Numbered from the stretch's first letter, positions 33,785-45,200 are shown. The stretch: 64,000 bases of DNA from Bacteroidota bacterium (GCA_947450025.1 CANFTW010000009.1:62001-126000), one strand, 5' to 3'. Program-made: numbers and translations. Notes: generated by a model from the sequence alone, not told the origin.

Positions 33785-35058
33785 TGAAATTATTATATAG
33801 CATATATAAAGAATATAAAGTCTTAACTCGCGATAAAGCTGGATTGGCTATCACGTTTATTATGCCTACCGTTTTGATATTAATCATCACATTAATTCAG
33901 GACACAACTTTTCGTTCGGTAAATGAAGCGTCTGTGCCTTTATTAATTGTAGACAGAGACCACGATTCTTTATCAAACACATTAGAAAAATCCTTAATTC
34001 ATTCGAAATTTTTTGTGATAACTAAAAAACAATTAACGGATGAAGAAACTAAAAAAGAAATTGCAACAGGACATTTCTTTATTGGCATTATTATTCCTGA
34101 AAATACTAGTAAAAAATTAAGAGAAAAGTCTTCTGACCGAATTTCTAAATTGTTGGGCAGTTTTAGTGGCGACTCTACCTTGGTTGAAGATGCTCATGAT
34201 ACAACTAAATTAAATGTTCAGTTATACTTTGATCCAATTACTAAAAAATCATTTAAAACCACTATCAGTAATTCTATTGAACGTATTATTTCACAAATAG
34301 AAATGCAAAGCATGATGAGTTCCTTAAATGAAAAAATGAAGGAAAGTTTTCCTTTAGCGACTCCGGCTAAATTAGAAACAACGCCTCTTGTTAATTTAAC
34401 CGAAGAATACGCTTCATATAATAATTCTACTATTATTCCAAACTCAGTTCAGCATAATGTACCAGCGTGGACACTGTTTGCAATGTTTTTTATTTGCATT
34501 CCATTAGCTGGTAATATTATTAAAGAACGCGATGATGGAAGTGCTTTTAGGCTATTAACGATGCCAGGCTCCTACATGATTGTTATATTAGGAAAAATGT
34601 TAACGTACGTAGTGGTTAGTTTAATTCAATTTGCATTAATGTTATGCGTTGGTGTATTTATATTACCATTACTAGGATTGCCTGAATTAAATATTGGGAA
34701 CAATTTACCAGTATTATTTTTAGTTGCATTTTCCTCAGGATTAGCCGCTACGGGTTTTGGATTACTTGTTGGCACTATTGCAACCTCACATGACCAAGCG
34801 TCGTTATTTGGGGCTGTATTTGTGATTATTTTGGCTGCTATTGGTGGAATATGGGTTCCTACCTTTGTTATGCCTGAAGTAATGAAGAAAATTGCCGTAA
34901 TCTCTCCTATGAATTGGGGTCTTGAAGCTTTTTATGGTATCTTCCTTAGAAACTTTGGCCTGAAAGAAATCTTTCCGGAAGTCGCTAAGCTTTTGGCTTT
35001 CTTTGCAGCATCCCTAGGAGGTTCTTTCTTATACCAAAAGTATAAACGATTGAAATAA
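33784..35058 (+). CDS. ABC-2 type transporter permease
   Basis: A 424-residue permease. One N-terminal membrane helix (LAITFIMPTVLILIITLI) is followed by a large periplasmic loop (about residues 40-215) and five C-terminal helices starting PAWTLFAMFFICIPLAGNI, with the KERDDGSAFRLLTMPGS cytoplasmic element typical of ABC2_membrane_3 proteins. It pairs with the upstream ATPase. Its end is followed by about 200 bp without a gene before the cox terminator. Confidence 0.92.
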   Translation: MKLLYSIYKEYKVLTRDKAGLAITFIMPTVLILIITLIQDTTFRSVNEASVPLLIVDRDHDSLSNTLEKSLIHSKFFVITKKQLTDEETKKEIATGHFFIGIIIPENTSKKLREKSSDRISKLLGSFSGDSTLVEDAHDTTKLNVQLYFDPITKKSFKTTISNSIERIISQIEMQSMMSSLNEKMKESFPLATPAKLETTPLVNLTEEYASYNNSTIIPNSVQHNVPAWTLFAMFFICIPLAGNIIKERDDGSAFRLLTMPGSYMIVILGKMLTYVVVSLIQFALMLCVGVFILPLLGLPELNIGNNLPVLFLVAFSSGLAATGFGLLVGTIATSHDQASLFGAVFVIILAAIGGIWVPTFVMPEVMKKIAVISPMNWGLEAFYGIFLRNFGLKEIFPEVAKLLAFFAASLGGSFLYQKYKRLK

Positions 35059-35261
35059 TATTAAAAGCTTATCTTCTATAGCCTAAAATCTTACTCTTTT
35101 TATCAAAACAATCTTTCCTTTATAAACAAATTATGGCTATTTCTATCCATTAAGAAAAATAATATTTCATACATTGTCGTTAATTATTAATGCAATGGAT
35201 AATAGGAAGATTCAGAAATATCATATAATATTTTATACTAAATCAAAACGTTTATGTATAA

Positions 35262-35290
35262 AAAAAGCTCCAATAATATTGGAGCTTTTT
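35262..35290 (-). terminator. Terminator of the act-cox locus
   Basis: AAAAAGCTCCAAT (35262-35274) and ATTGGAGCTTTTT (35278-35290), perfect 13-bp stem with a 3-nt loop. It lies 16 bp after the coxA stop; on the minus strand it ends in a T run. It can also end read-through from the ABC operon. Confidence 0.9.
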
Positions 35291-35305
35291 AAAGTTATAT
35301 AATAT

Positions 35306-37126
35306 TTAGTGTCCACCACCATCATGCTCGCCATCAGCTAATGGAACGGTTTGTGGAATAAAATCATTCTCAGCACCTGGCTTACTATAATCATATGCCC
35401 AACGGTGTACCACTGGTAAAGCCCCTGGCCAGTTCCCATGAATATTTGCCATTGGATTTGTCCATTCTAATGTGTTAGAATTCCAAGGGTTTTGAGGAGC
35501 TTTCTCTCCACGGAAAATACTATAGAAGAAATTAAATATGAAAATAAATTGTCCTAATGCTGCAATGATTGCAAATACAGTTACAATTTCGTTAATATCA
35601 ACTAAGTTATCAAACATTGGGAAAGCACTGTTTGTATAATAACGACGAGGTACGCCAGCTAATCCTAAGAAGTGCATTGGGAAAAATACGCCATAAGCAC
35701 ATACAAACGTTACCCAAAAATGCAAATAACCTAATTTTTTGTTCATCATACGTAAGAACATTTTAGGGAACCAATGATATACCCCTGCAAACATACCAAA
35801 AATGGCAGACAATCCCATTACAATGTGAAAATGCGCTACTACGAAGTAAGTATCATGCACGTTAATATCCAAGGTTGAATCCGCTAAGATAATACCAGTT
35901 ACGCCACCTGTTACAAATGATGAAACTAAACCAATTGAGAACAACATAGCTGGAGTATATTGAATATTACCCTTCCATAATGTTGTAATATAGTTAAATG
36001 CTTTTACAGCAGAAGGAATTGCAATTAACAATGTTGTAAATACGAACACAGAACCTAAGAATGGATTCATACCCGTTAAATACATATGATGTCCCCAAAC
36101 GATGAACGATAAGAAACCAATTGCTAACATTGAACCTATCATGGCTCTGTAACCAAAAATTGGTTTACGAGAATTTGTTGAAATAATTTCTGAAGTAATT
36201 CCTAAAGCTGGTAATAATACGATATATACTTCAGGGTGACCTAAGAACCAAAATAAGTGTTCAAATAATACTGGGCTTCCTCCCACGTTATCTAAAGGAC
36301 GACCACCAATATATATATCTGATAAATAGAAACTAGTTCCTAAACTTCTATCGCAAATTAATAATACAACACAAGAAACTAACACAGGAAATGATAGCAC
36401 GCCCAAAATAGCAGTAATTAAAATGGCCCACATAGTTAAAGGCATGCGTGTCATTTTCATTCCTTTTGTACGCAAATTGATAATGGTAACAATATAGTTA
36501 ATCCCGCCTAATAAAGAAGATACTACGAATAAAGTCATTGAAATTAACCATAAAGTCATCCCTAGCCTAGATCCTGGCATAGCCTGAGGTAATGCAGATA
36601 ATGGAGGGTAAATTGTCCAACCACCAGATGCAGGACCATCTTCAATAAATAAAGACCCTAACATAATCACGCTAGATAAAAAGAAGAACCAGTAAGATAA
36701 CATGTTTAAGAAACCTGAAGCCATATCACGTGCTCCAACTTGGTATGGAATTAATAAGTTAGCAAAGGTTCCACTTAATCCTCCTGTTAATACAAAGAAT
36801 ACCATGATGGTACCATGTATAGTAACTAATGCTAAATACATATTAGGATCTAAAACACCATCTTTCCCCCATTTATCACCTAAAAACGCATTAATGAATG
36901 CGAATTTTTCACCTGGCCAAGCTAATTGCATACGGAAAATAATTGACATCGTCATTGCAATAACTGCCATCACAATAGCAGTAATTAAGAATTGACGAGA
37001 GATCATTTTATGATCCATACTGAAGATGTATTTACTTACAAAACTTTCTTCATGCTCATCATGATCATGAGCGTGTCCGTGGTGTCCTGCGTGTTCTGTT
37101 AAATTTGCTGAATGTGCGTTTGCCAT
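35306..37126 (-). CDS. Cytochrome c oxidase subunit I (aa3 type)
   Basis: A 606-residue haem-copper oxidase subunit with at least twelve membrane helices, in the inner membrane. HPEVYIVLLP holds the CuB His, the crosslinked Tyr and the Glu of the A1-type proton path; WGHHMYL gives the other CuB His; VHDTYFVVAHFHIV carries the haem ligands. The N-terminus is His-rich (HHGHAHDHDEH), perhaps metal-binding. It reduces oxygen to water using electrons from the CuA site of subunit II. It lies 41 bp after coxB. Subunit III is not adjacent in this window. Confidence 0.96.
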   Translation of the reverse strand: MANAHSANLTEHAGHHGHAHDHDEHEESFVSKYIFSMDHKMISRQFLITAIVMAVIAMTMSIIFRMQLAWPGEKFAFINAFLGDKWGKDGVLDPNMYLALVTIHGTIMVFFVLTGGLSGTFANLLIPYQVGARDMASGFLNMLSYWFFFLSSVIMLGSLFIEDGPASGGWTIYPPLSALPQAMPGSRLGMTLWLISMTLFVVSSLLGGINYIVTIINLRTKGMKMTRMPLTMWAILITAILGVLSFPVLVSCVVLLICDRSLGTSFYLSDIYIGGRPLDNVGGSPVLFEHLFWFLGHPEVYIVLLPALGITSEIISTNSRKPIFGYRAMIGSMLAIGFLSFIVWGHHMYLTGMNPFLGSVFVFTTLLIAIPSAVKAFNYITTLWKGNIQYTPAMLFSIGLVSSFVTGGVTGIILADSTLDINVHDTYFVVAHFHIVMGLSAIFGMFAGVYHWFPKMFLRMMNKKLGYLHFWVTFVCAYGVFFPMHFLGLAGVPRRYYTNSAFPMFDNLVDINEIVTVFAIIAALGQFIFIFNFFYSIFRGEKAPQNPWNSNTLEWTNPMANIHGNWPGALPVVHRWAYDYSKPGAENDFIPQTVPLADGEHDGGGH

Positions 37127-37167
37127 TTTTATTGCTTTATTTTTAGTACAACAATGTTTTTATTAAA

Positions 37168-38199
37168 TTATTTTACTGCGATTGTTTTTACCGTCTTTTG
37201 TTTTGCTATCCAATCGTTATAGTCTTTTTCACTTTCTACGATAATTAACATTCCCATATTGTAGTGAGATGCTCCACAAATCTTGTTACATAATAACTGA
37301 TAATCAAATTCAACAGCTTCTTCTCCTTTTTTAGCACGAGCCTCATTAATTCCTTTCATTAACTGAATAACATAAGGATCTTTTCGCATTTCAGCAGTCG
37401 TTTTGTTTGGAGTAAATTTGAAAGTTGTAACCATACCAGGCACACAATTCATCTGTGCACGGAAATGAGGCATATAGGCTGAGTGAATTACATCACGAGA
37501 GCGCATTTTAAATTCAATTTCTTTTCCTACAGGAATATGGAATTCGTTCTTAATTAAAATATCATCATATCCAGTTGCATCTAGTGTATCTAAACCTACG
37601 TCATTTCCGCCATCTATTTGACGGTAATCTGTTGATCCTAATACTTTATCTTTTCCAGCATAACGAGCGGTCCAATCAAATTGTTTTGCGTAAAGTTCTA
37701 TAGTAACTTTATTAGAATCTTCCGAACGAGCTGTAATGTCATTCCAATACTTTAAACCAAAAATAATAATGAATGCTAATGTTACTGCCGGAACAATTGT
37801 CCAAAGCATTTCTAAGCGGTTATCATGAGCGAAAAACGTTGCTTTAACCCCTTTTTTACCAGCGTATTTGTAAGCAAAGTAAAATAAAAAGGCATTTGTA
37901 ACTACAAATACAAATAAAACTAAGTACATATTGTAATCCCACAAAGCATCAATTTTTAAACCATGAACTGAAGCTGCTCCAGGTAAACTGTTATCACTCC
38001 AACGGTCTATCTGCCAAAATAAAAAACCAATAAAAGCTATGCCAAAAAACAACATAGCTTTTCCGTTAAAGGAGTTGTCACTATCACTTACGCTCCATTC
38101 GTGCCCTTTTTTAAATTGACGCGATAACTCAACGACACGCATTAATTGATGCGCCGCAATGATTAAAAGTACAAGTCCGATTAAGATTAACAATTTCAT
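37168..38199 (-). CDS. Cytochrome c oxidase subunit II
   Basis: A 343-residue membrane protein with a periplasmic cupredoxin domain. The CuA ligands are in LLCNKICGASHYNMGM (two Cys, His, Met), with a further His in VIHSAYMPHFRAQ. Three N-terminal membrane helices are visible (LIGLVLLIIAAHQL, AMLFFGIAFIGFLFW, YLVLFVFVVTNAFLFYF), one more than the classical two. It takes electrons from the ACIII cytochrome and passes them to subunit I. Encoded 103 bp after actF. Confidence 0.94.
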   Translation of the reverse strand: MKLLILIGLVLLIIAAHQLMRVVELSRQFKKGHEWSVSDSDNSFNGKAMLFFGIAFIGFLFWQIDRWSDNSLPGAASVHGLKIDALWDYNMYLVLFVFVVTNAFLFYFAYKYAGKKGVKATFFAHDNRLEMLWTIVPAVTLAFIIIFGLKYWNDITARSEDSNKVTIELYAKQFDWTARYAGKDKVLGSTDYRQIDGGNDVGLDTLDATGYDDILIKNEFHIPVGKEIEFKMRSRDVIHSAYMPHFRAQMNCVPGMVTTFKFTPNKTTAEMRKDPYVIQLMKGINEARAKKGEEAVEFDYQLLCNKICGASHYNMGMLIIVESEKDYNDWIAKQKTVKTIAVK

Positions 38200-38302
38200 A
38201 TCTCGATATTTATTTTTTTAGTTATCCTGTGATGAAATTAGATTTGATTCTAATTTTTTTCACATCAAATAATTTATAGTTCTTTTTTTATGTTTTTATT
38301 AT

Positions 38303-39535
38303 TTAGTATGAATGATGGGCACTTTCTTCCAAGAATGGGTGATTTTTAACCATTAATGGGCGTTTAGAAAGATTAGTTAATACCACATACATAAATAATC
38401 CTAAGAAGAATAAGAAGTTACCTAATTCCATCCAGCTTAATCCAGTCCAATGATGGCCAACCGTACCCGGCATAACAACCATAATAATATCTAAATAGTG
38501 ACCAATGAAGATAATAACACCAACAAACATTAAGAAGAAATAATTTCTCTTAGAGTCACGGCTCATTAACATAATCATTGGGAAAGCAAAGTTTACAAAT
38601 AATACTGTCCACATTAAAGCTTTATAAGATTCCCAACGTGTTTGGAAATAAATAACTTCCTCTGGAATATCAGCATACCATATTAACATGAATTGAGAGA
38701 AGTATAAATATGTCCATAAGAAAGAAATAGCAAACATCCATTTACCAATATCATGAACTGTACTTTCGGTTACAAATTCTAAATAGCCTAATTTTTTTAA
38801 CCAAACAATTAAGATAGTTACAGTGATCATAGCACTAACCCACATACCAGAAAAGATGTACCAACCCATCATTGTTGAGAACCAGTGTGTATCAATACTC
38901 ATAATCCAATCCCAAGCAGAAGTAGAAGATGTTACTGCGAAGACAACCATGAACCAAGCACTTAACTTAACGTTTTTCAAATGATACCCTTTAGATTCTT
39001 CATGTCCTATAGCATCAGCATCCATTGAATTTTTACGTAATTTCCAAGTAAACATCACCCATGCAACCATGTATAAAATTGTACGAATCCACCAAAAAAC
39101 ACCAAAATATCCTATTTTACCTGCAATAACAGCATCGTAATTTTCAGAACCTTCTGTTGCAATTCCATCTGCCATCCAAGGATAAATCGTATTCAGGTGT
39201 AATTGACTACAAATAAATACTAATAATAAAAAAGATAAGCCTACAGGTAAATACCATGTTACAGCTTCAATTACTCTTTTAATAGTAGTTGCCCAACCAG
39301 CCTCAGCAGCATATTGCAAACCTAAAAAGAATGCCGCTGCTAATGCAATTGCCATAAAAAAGAATGATCCAGCAAAAACATTTGCCCAAGCACGCGTTGC
39401 ATGATAATGATGATCATCTGGTTGTTTATCAAACATAAACATACATATGATAGAAACTAAACCAACAGCCATCAAAATCATTGATGTCATTTTTGCTTTA
39501 GCAGGTACTACGAAATTTAATTTATCAGTGTTCAT
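38303..39535 (-). CDS. actF: Alternative complex III subunit ActF (quinol oxidoreductase membrane subunit)
   Basis: A 410-residue multi-spanning protein, about ten helices, with hydrophobic stretches such as MILMAVGLVSIICMF and FFLGLFMYVVLTNLS, and GHHWTGLSWMELGNF near the end. This is ActF of alternative complex III, related to ActC but half its duplicated helices. It anchors the complex and may take part in proton movement. Identification rests on its position after actE and before cox genes as well as the sequence pattern. Confidence 0.9.
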   Translation of the reverse strand: MNTDKLNFVVPAKAKMTSMILMAVGLVSIICMFMFDKQPDDHHYHATRAWANVFAGSFFFMAIALAAAFFLGLQYAAEAGWATTIKRVIEAVTWYLPVGLSFLLLVFICSQLHLNTIYPWMADGIATEGSENYDAVIAGKIGYFGVFWWIRTILYMVAWVMFTWKLRKNSMDADAIGHEESKGYHLKNVKLSAWFMVVFAVTSSTSAWDWIMSIDTHWFSTMMGWYIFSGMWVSAMITVTILIVWLKKLGYLEFVTESTVHDIGKWMFAISFLWTYLYFSQFMLIWYADIPEEVIYFQTRWESYKALMWTVLFVNFAFPMIMLMSRDSKRNYFFLMFVGVIIFIGHYLDIIMVVMPGTVGHHWTGLSWMELGNFLFFLGLFMYVVLTNLSKRPLMVKNHPFLEESAHHSY

Positions 39536-39573
39536 ATTAAAAAATTCTGTCGTATTTAAAAATTCGTTCTTAA

Positions 39574-40206
39574 TTAATGTTTTGTTGAATCTGCAGGAGC
39601 AGCAGTTTTAGTACTATCTGTTGCAACTGTTTTTGGTCCTTGTAATTTTTGTACATAATACACTAATTTCCAACGCTCTTCTTGTGTTAATTGACTAGCA
39701 TGAGAACCCATTGAATTTTTTCCATAAGTAATAGAATGAAAAATTTTCCCTTCTGGCAAATTCTTTAATGGTCCATTGTATGCTGGAGGAGGACCAGGTA
39801 ATTTCGCTCCAACTTTACCGTCACCTGCACCAGTAGCGCCATGACAATGAACACAAAATTTACCATAAATAACTTCACCTTCTTTTTCTACTGCTTCAGA
39901 ATACACAATAGGATTTTTTAAATATAATCCAGCTTGTTCATATCCATCAACTGTATTTGGATAAACATAAGGCATAAATCCTCTTGCTATAGTACCAGCA
40001 ACTGGTAACATAGCATTGTTTAAAGTGTCTCCGTTAATAACGTGGGTTCCGTAATATTCTACAGATGGAGAACGATACATGTCTGGCATAAATTCAAATC
40101 CAGGACTGTTGGCGTCTTTTTTACCACATGATGTAAAACCTGCCACTAACATAACTGCAAATGTACCGCAAGCTACTAGTTTAAGATTTTTGTATGATAA
40201 GTTCAT
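39574..40206 (-). CDS. actE: Alternative complex III subunit ActE (monohaem cytochrome c)
   Basis: A 210-residue lipoprotein (lipobox VAGFTSC) with one c-type haem motif, CVHCH, in GKFCVHCHGATGAGDG, and the Met-region MGSHASQLTQEERW. It is the mobile-like cytochrome of ACIII on the periplasmic side that hands electrons to the CuA domain of the oxidase. Encoded 20 bp after actD. Confidence 0.92.
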   Translation of the reverse strand: MNLSYKNLKLVACGTFAVMLVAGFTSCGKKDANSPGFEFMPDMYRSPSVEYYGTHVINGDTLNNAMLPVAGTIARGFMPYVYPNTVDGYEQAGLYLKNPIVYSEAVEKEGEVIYGKFCVHCHGATGAGDGKVGAKLPGPPPAYNGPLKNLPEGKIFHSITYGKNSMGSHASQLTQEERWKLVYYVQKLQGPKTVATDSTKTAAPADSTKH

Positions 40207-40226
40207 ATCTAAGTGTATTTATCTAA

Positions 40227-40775
40227 TTAATATTTTGGTTCGATTGTGATAGTGCCTTTGTAATTTACTTCTTCTGCTCCAGTAGAACGTAAAATTTCAT
40301 CAGCTTTTTTAGATTGCTCGTCGCTTAACTCTAAATAAATCATGAATTTATCGTCAGTAGTACGAGGATCTGGATTTTTAGCTTTTGCACCTGGAACTAA
40401 CCAGCAACGTAATAAATACGTTAAAGACATCCCATGAGCTGCACAAAAAACTGTAGCTTCAAAACTAATTGGAATAAAGGCAGGGATATTAGTGTAATAT
40501 TCCCAATTTGGTTTACCACCAATATCGTTTGGCCAATCATGAATCATCATGTACCACATCATTAATGTAGCCAAAGATAAGCCCGTAATCCCGTAAATAA
40601 ATGCACAAATAGCAATACGTGTGCGAGGTACACCGACAATTGGATCAATTCCATGCACTGGAAAAGGAGTAAATACATCTTTAATTCGAATACCAGATGC
40701 ACGTAATTTACTGCATGCCTCTAATAAAGGTACTTCGTCTGAATAGATGCCGTGTATAATTTGTTTAGTTGCCAT
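40227..40775 (-). CDS. actD: Alternative complex III subunit ActD (DUF3341)
   Basis: A 182-residue protein with IHGIYSDEVPLLEACSKLRASGI, a ferredoxin-like start, PFPVHGID and two membrane helices (IAICAFIYGITGLSLATLMMW region and PISFEATVFCAAHGM). This is the DUF3341/ActD family, a structural membrane subunit of ACIII. Encoded between actC and actE. Confidence 0.92.
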   Translation of the reverse strand: MATKQIIHGIYSDEVPLLEACSKLRASGIRIKDVFTPFPVHGIDPIVGVPRTRIAICAFIYGITGLSLATLMMWYMMIHDWPNDIGGKPNWEYYTNIPAFIPISFEATVFCAAHGMSLTYLLRCWLVPGAKAKNPDPRTTDDKFMIYLELSDEQSKKADEILRSTGAEEVNYKGTITIEPKY

Positions 40776-40812
40776 ATTATTATTTCTACTAAATTCTAAA
40801 TCTTTTTTCTTA

Positions 40813-42198
40813 TTAGTGGTGAGCGTTTGCTGCTAATTTTTTGTGCTCTTCTCCAGATGCTTTCAAGATTGATTTTAATTCTGCTTGAGCAATTACCGGG
40901 AAAGTACGAGAATACAATAAGAATAAAGTAAAGAACATTCCAATTGTACCTACAAAGATACCCACGTCAATAAATGTTGGAGAGTAAGAGTTCCAAGTAG
41001 ATGGTAAATATGTGCGGCATAACGTTGGAACGATAATTACAAAACGCTCAAACCACATACCGATATTTACTACAATTGATAATACAAATGTAAAAGGAAT
41101 ACTAGTACGCAATTTTTTAAACCAGAATAATTGAGGAGAGATCACGTTACATGTCATCATTGCTGCATAAGACCACCACATTGGACCAGTTGCTCTGTTT
41201 AAGAAAGCGTATTGTTCCCATTCAACACCTGAATACCAAGCAACAAATAACTCTGTTAAATATGCTACACCTACAATTGAACCTGTAACGATAATTACAA
41301 TGTTCATATACTCGATGTGTTTGATTGTAATATACGCTTCTAATTTATAAACTTTTCGAATGATTATCATTAATGTTAATACCATCGCAAATCCTGAGAA
41401 TACCGCCCCAGATACGAAATATGGAGGGAAAATCGTTGTATGCCAACCAGGGACTATTGAAGTAGCAAAGTCAAATGATACAATGGAGTGAACTGAGAAT
41501 ACTAATGGAGTAGATAAACCAGCTAATACTAAAGAAACTTCTTCGAAACGAGACCAGTGACGAACAGAACCACCCCAACCAAATGATAATAAAGCGTATG
41601 CTTTTTTCATACGAGGTTTAACCACTCTATCACGAATCATCGCGAAATCAGGAATTAAACCAATGTACCAGAAAACGATAGATACAGTAGCATATGTTGA
41701 TACCGCAAATACATCCCATAATAATGGAGAGTTAAAGTTAGGCCATAGAGAGCCAAATTGATTTGGTAATGGGAATAACATATAATCTAACCAAGGACGA
41801 CCAGTGTGTAACGTTACGAAAATAGCCGCACACAATACCGCGAAGATTGTCATCGCTTCAGCTGAACGGTTAATTGCCATACGCCATTTTTGACGGAATA
41901 ATAACAATACGGCTGAGATTAATGTACCAGCGTGACCGATACCAATCCACCAAACGAAGTTAGTGATATCCCATGCCCAATCTACACCATTATTAGAACC
42001 CCAAGCTCCAATACCAACGCCAATTGTGTATGATAAACATCCAATACCCCACATGAAAGCTAAAACAGATATAGTAAATAAAACATACCATAATCTGTTT
42101 GCCTTACCTTCAATAGGTGCAATAATATCATCTGTGATGTTTCGGTAAGTTTTATTACCTAAGATCAAAGGCTCTCTTATCTGTGATTCTGCGTGCAT
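40813..42198 (-). CDS. actC: Alternative complex III subunit ActC (NrfD/PsrC-like)
   Basis: A 461-residue integral membrane protein of the NrfD/PsrC family with about ten helices, which forms the menaquinol-binding side. Visible are DWAWDITNFVWWIGIGHAGTLISAVLLL, FVTLHTGRPW, and the long soluble N-terminus RNITDDIIAPIEG. It follows actB by 44 bp. Confidence 0.94.
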   Translation of the reverse strand: MHAESQIREPLILGNKTYRNITDDIIAPIEGKANRLWYVLFTISVLAFMWGIGCLSYTIGVGIGAWGSNNGVDWAWDITNFVWWIGIGHAGTLISAVLLLFRQKWRMAINRSAEAMTIFAVLCAAIFVTLHTGRPWLDYMLFPLPNQFGSLWPNFNSPLLWDVFAVSTYATVSIVFWYIGLIPDFAMIRDRVVKPRMKKAYALLSFGWGGSVRHWSRFEEVSLVLAGLSTPLVFSVHSIVSFDFATSIVPGWHTTIFPPYFVSGAVFSGFAMVLTLMIIIRKVYKLEAYITIKHIEYMNIVIIVTGSIVGVAYLTELFVAWYSGVEWEQYAFLNRATGPMWWSYAAMMTCNVISPQLFWFKKLRTSIPFTFVLSIVVNIGMWFERFVIIVPTLCRTYLPSTWNSYSPTFIDVGIFVGTIGMFFTLFLLYSRTFPVIAQAELKSILKASGEEHKKLAANAHH

Positions 42199-42242
42199 AT
42201 TATTTTAAATTCAGAATTTATACTTTAATTTTTTACTATTTA

Positions 42243-45200
42243 TTATGAATGATGCTCTTCTTTATGTCCTTCTTCAGAATGAGCTGCAGGTTTTGCCGCT
42301 GCGTGTTCAGCATGATGAATAGCTTCTTCTTGGTTTCTAACTTTTAATAAGTAAGAAACTGTTGGTTTAACTCCTACCTCTTCTAATAAGAAATAGTTTT
42401 TATCATCATTTCTCCATGTTGCAATTTCCGAAGCTTCATCATTAATGTCACCAAACATAATCGCGTTTGTAGGACAAGCTTGTTGACATGCTGTTTTAAT
42501 TGACCCATCAACTAATGGAGCTCCTGCTTTTTTGGCAACTAATTTACCTGCTTGTAAACGTTGTTGACACATTGAACATTTCTCCATTACACCACGAGAA
42601 CGAACTACTACGTCTGGGTTTAACACCATACGTCCTAAATCTTGTTGTGCAGGGTTGATATCTGTGAATTTATCGTTTTCGATATAATTAAACCAATTGA
42701 AACGACGAACTTTGAAAGGACAGTTGTTAGCACAGTAACGAGTACCAATACAACGATTATAAGTCATCATATTTAACCCTTCTGAACTATGAGATGTAGC
42801 TAATACTGGACAAACATTCTCACAAGGAGCATGATTACAATGTTGGCACATCATCGGTTGGAAAGTTACCTTCGGATTTAAAGAAGGGTTCTCCATGTCT
42901 AAGTACATTTGCATTGCTCCAACATGTTCTTCAGAAGCTTTTTCTTTAGTCATGTCAGATGTATAGTAACGATCAATACGTAACCAATGCATTTCACGAG
43001 TTCTACTAACTTCTTCTTTTCCTACAACGTGAACGTTGTTTTCTACAGTACAAGCTACAACGCAAGCCGCGCAACCAATACAAGAAGTCATATCAATCGT
43101 TAATCCCCATTTATGTCCTAAACGCTCAAATGAACCATATAAATCTACTTCACTTACATGTTTTTCTCCACCACCATGCATTGGTAACATCGCAGCTGGA
43201 TTCCAAACATCTTTTTCTTTAGATTTATATTCGTTTAAAGAAACTTCACGTAATAAATATTCTTCACGACCCATAATCGTATGGTGAATTTGAGTCGCTG
43301 CAAATTTATGAACATCGCTTGTTTTAGTAACAGTAGCAGATAAACTTACATTTTGTAATGTATCATTAGATACTGTAACAAAAGGATAAGCATTAACCCC
43401 AATTCCAAAGGCTACTTTCATTGTTTCTGCTGAACGACCATAACCAACAGCTAAACCAATCGTACCAGCTGTTTGACCTGGTTGAGGATAAACAGGAACT
43501 TTAATTGTTACGCCATTAACTGTTAAATCAACAATTGACCCAATGATATCTTGACGTTTCATTTCATGTAATCCTAAAGCAGCAACATCTGCTGGATTCA
43601 TGGTAATATAATTATCCCAAGTTACTTTAGAAATAGGATCAGGTAATTCCATTAACCATGGGTTATTACTTTGATTTCCATTTCCTAAACCAACTTTTTC
43701 ATAAACTACTAATTCAAATTGACCTCCTTTTGCAGAAGTTGCTAAAGCAGCTGCTTTATTATAATCAGGAGTTGGTAAAGAAGAAACAACCTCAGCTACC
43801 ACCCTATGATTTGGCGCAGGGGCTACATGATGTGCAACTGGAGCGGCAACTACATGAGCAGTATCCACTAATGATTCAGCAGTAATTGCTGCTACACCCG
43901 CCATTAATGGCTTGCCTGTAGAATCTTTAGCCATTGGTGCAATCACAACATCTTTTAAAACAGACACTTTTAATACACCATCATGCAAAGTATGGGCCCA
44001 GAAAGAAGCGAAATCTAAATATTTACCTTGTTGAGGGAAAATATGATTATTCCAGTAACCTTGTAAGTAAGTTAAATAATCAGCTTTAATTCCGGACCAT
44101 TTTAACAATGTATCTTGTACTTGGCGAGTTCCTTCATAACGAGGAGCTGCAAAGATTTGATTGATTGTTGGTTGTTGTAATGAATAATGACCGCGTTTTG
44201 GATTTGCATCACCCCAAGACTCTAAGAAGTTATTGTCTGGACAAACGTAATCAGCTAATAAAGCAGTTTCATCTAATGTTTGAGAGAAAGAGATTTTTAC
44301 ACCTGCTTTTTTATAGGCTGCTTCAAATTTTAAAGATGCAGGCGCTGTATAAACTGGGTTACAGTTGTAAGTCATTAACGTACCAACTTTACCAGCATTT
44401 AAATCGGCTACTAAATCTAAAAATACTTTATCGTCACCTTGTTTTAAATTGTAGTGCATTTCTACATCTACAGTTTTTCCATAGTTATCTAACATTTTAT
44501 TAATGCCGTTTACCAATGTTTGGCAACCTTCATCATTAAAACCACAAACTACAATTGATTTTCCTTTATTTTCAACTAATTCTTTAGCCGCTTTAACAAT
44601 TGCTTTAGCTGCATCAGGATTAGAAACTTTAGCGTCAGAAACTTTTGAATTACCCGTTGCACCTGCCACTTCATTAAATAAAGAAGCAATCACTTTACCA
44701 AACTCAGATGCCTTAACCATGTAACGCTCATCAGCATTAGCACCTGTTAAAGATAAATTAGCCTCGAAATGATAGTGTTTACTCATTTCTAAGTTCTCGC
44801 GGTTAACTTTACGAGTTTTGCTGTATTGATTAGCAAATTCAATTGGGTTTAACCATGTTCCTAAGAAATCACAAGCAACACCTATAATCGTTTTTGCTTT
44901 TGAGAAATCATAAGAAGAAACAACAGATTTACCAAATACATTTCTGTTAGCTTTGATTAATCCTGAATAAGAAACGGCATCATAAGTAACATGTTTCGTA
45001 TTAGGGTATTTAGCAGTAAATTCAGCAATCACAGCCTTAGTAGAAGGACTAATAATTGTTGAACTTAAAATTACATTTGTTCCAGTTGTTAATGATTTAG
45101 CGACAGCATCGTCTACATTTTTCCATGTAGTAGGCTCACCTTTAGCTAATGGTCCGTTTAAACGAGCCCCATCATATAAGCTTAATACTGAAGATTGAAC

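Noticed and set aside
35059-35261. Possible small gene or RNA between the ABC permease and the cox terminator
   Set aside because: No frame with start and family-like content, and no tRNA- or riboswitch-like fold recognised; AT-rich spacer only.
44165-44724. Plus-strand frames of 73-112 codons inside actB
   Set aside because: Antisense to a well-defined large gene; no start context or domain signal.
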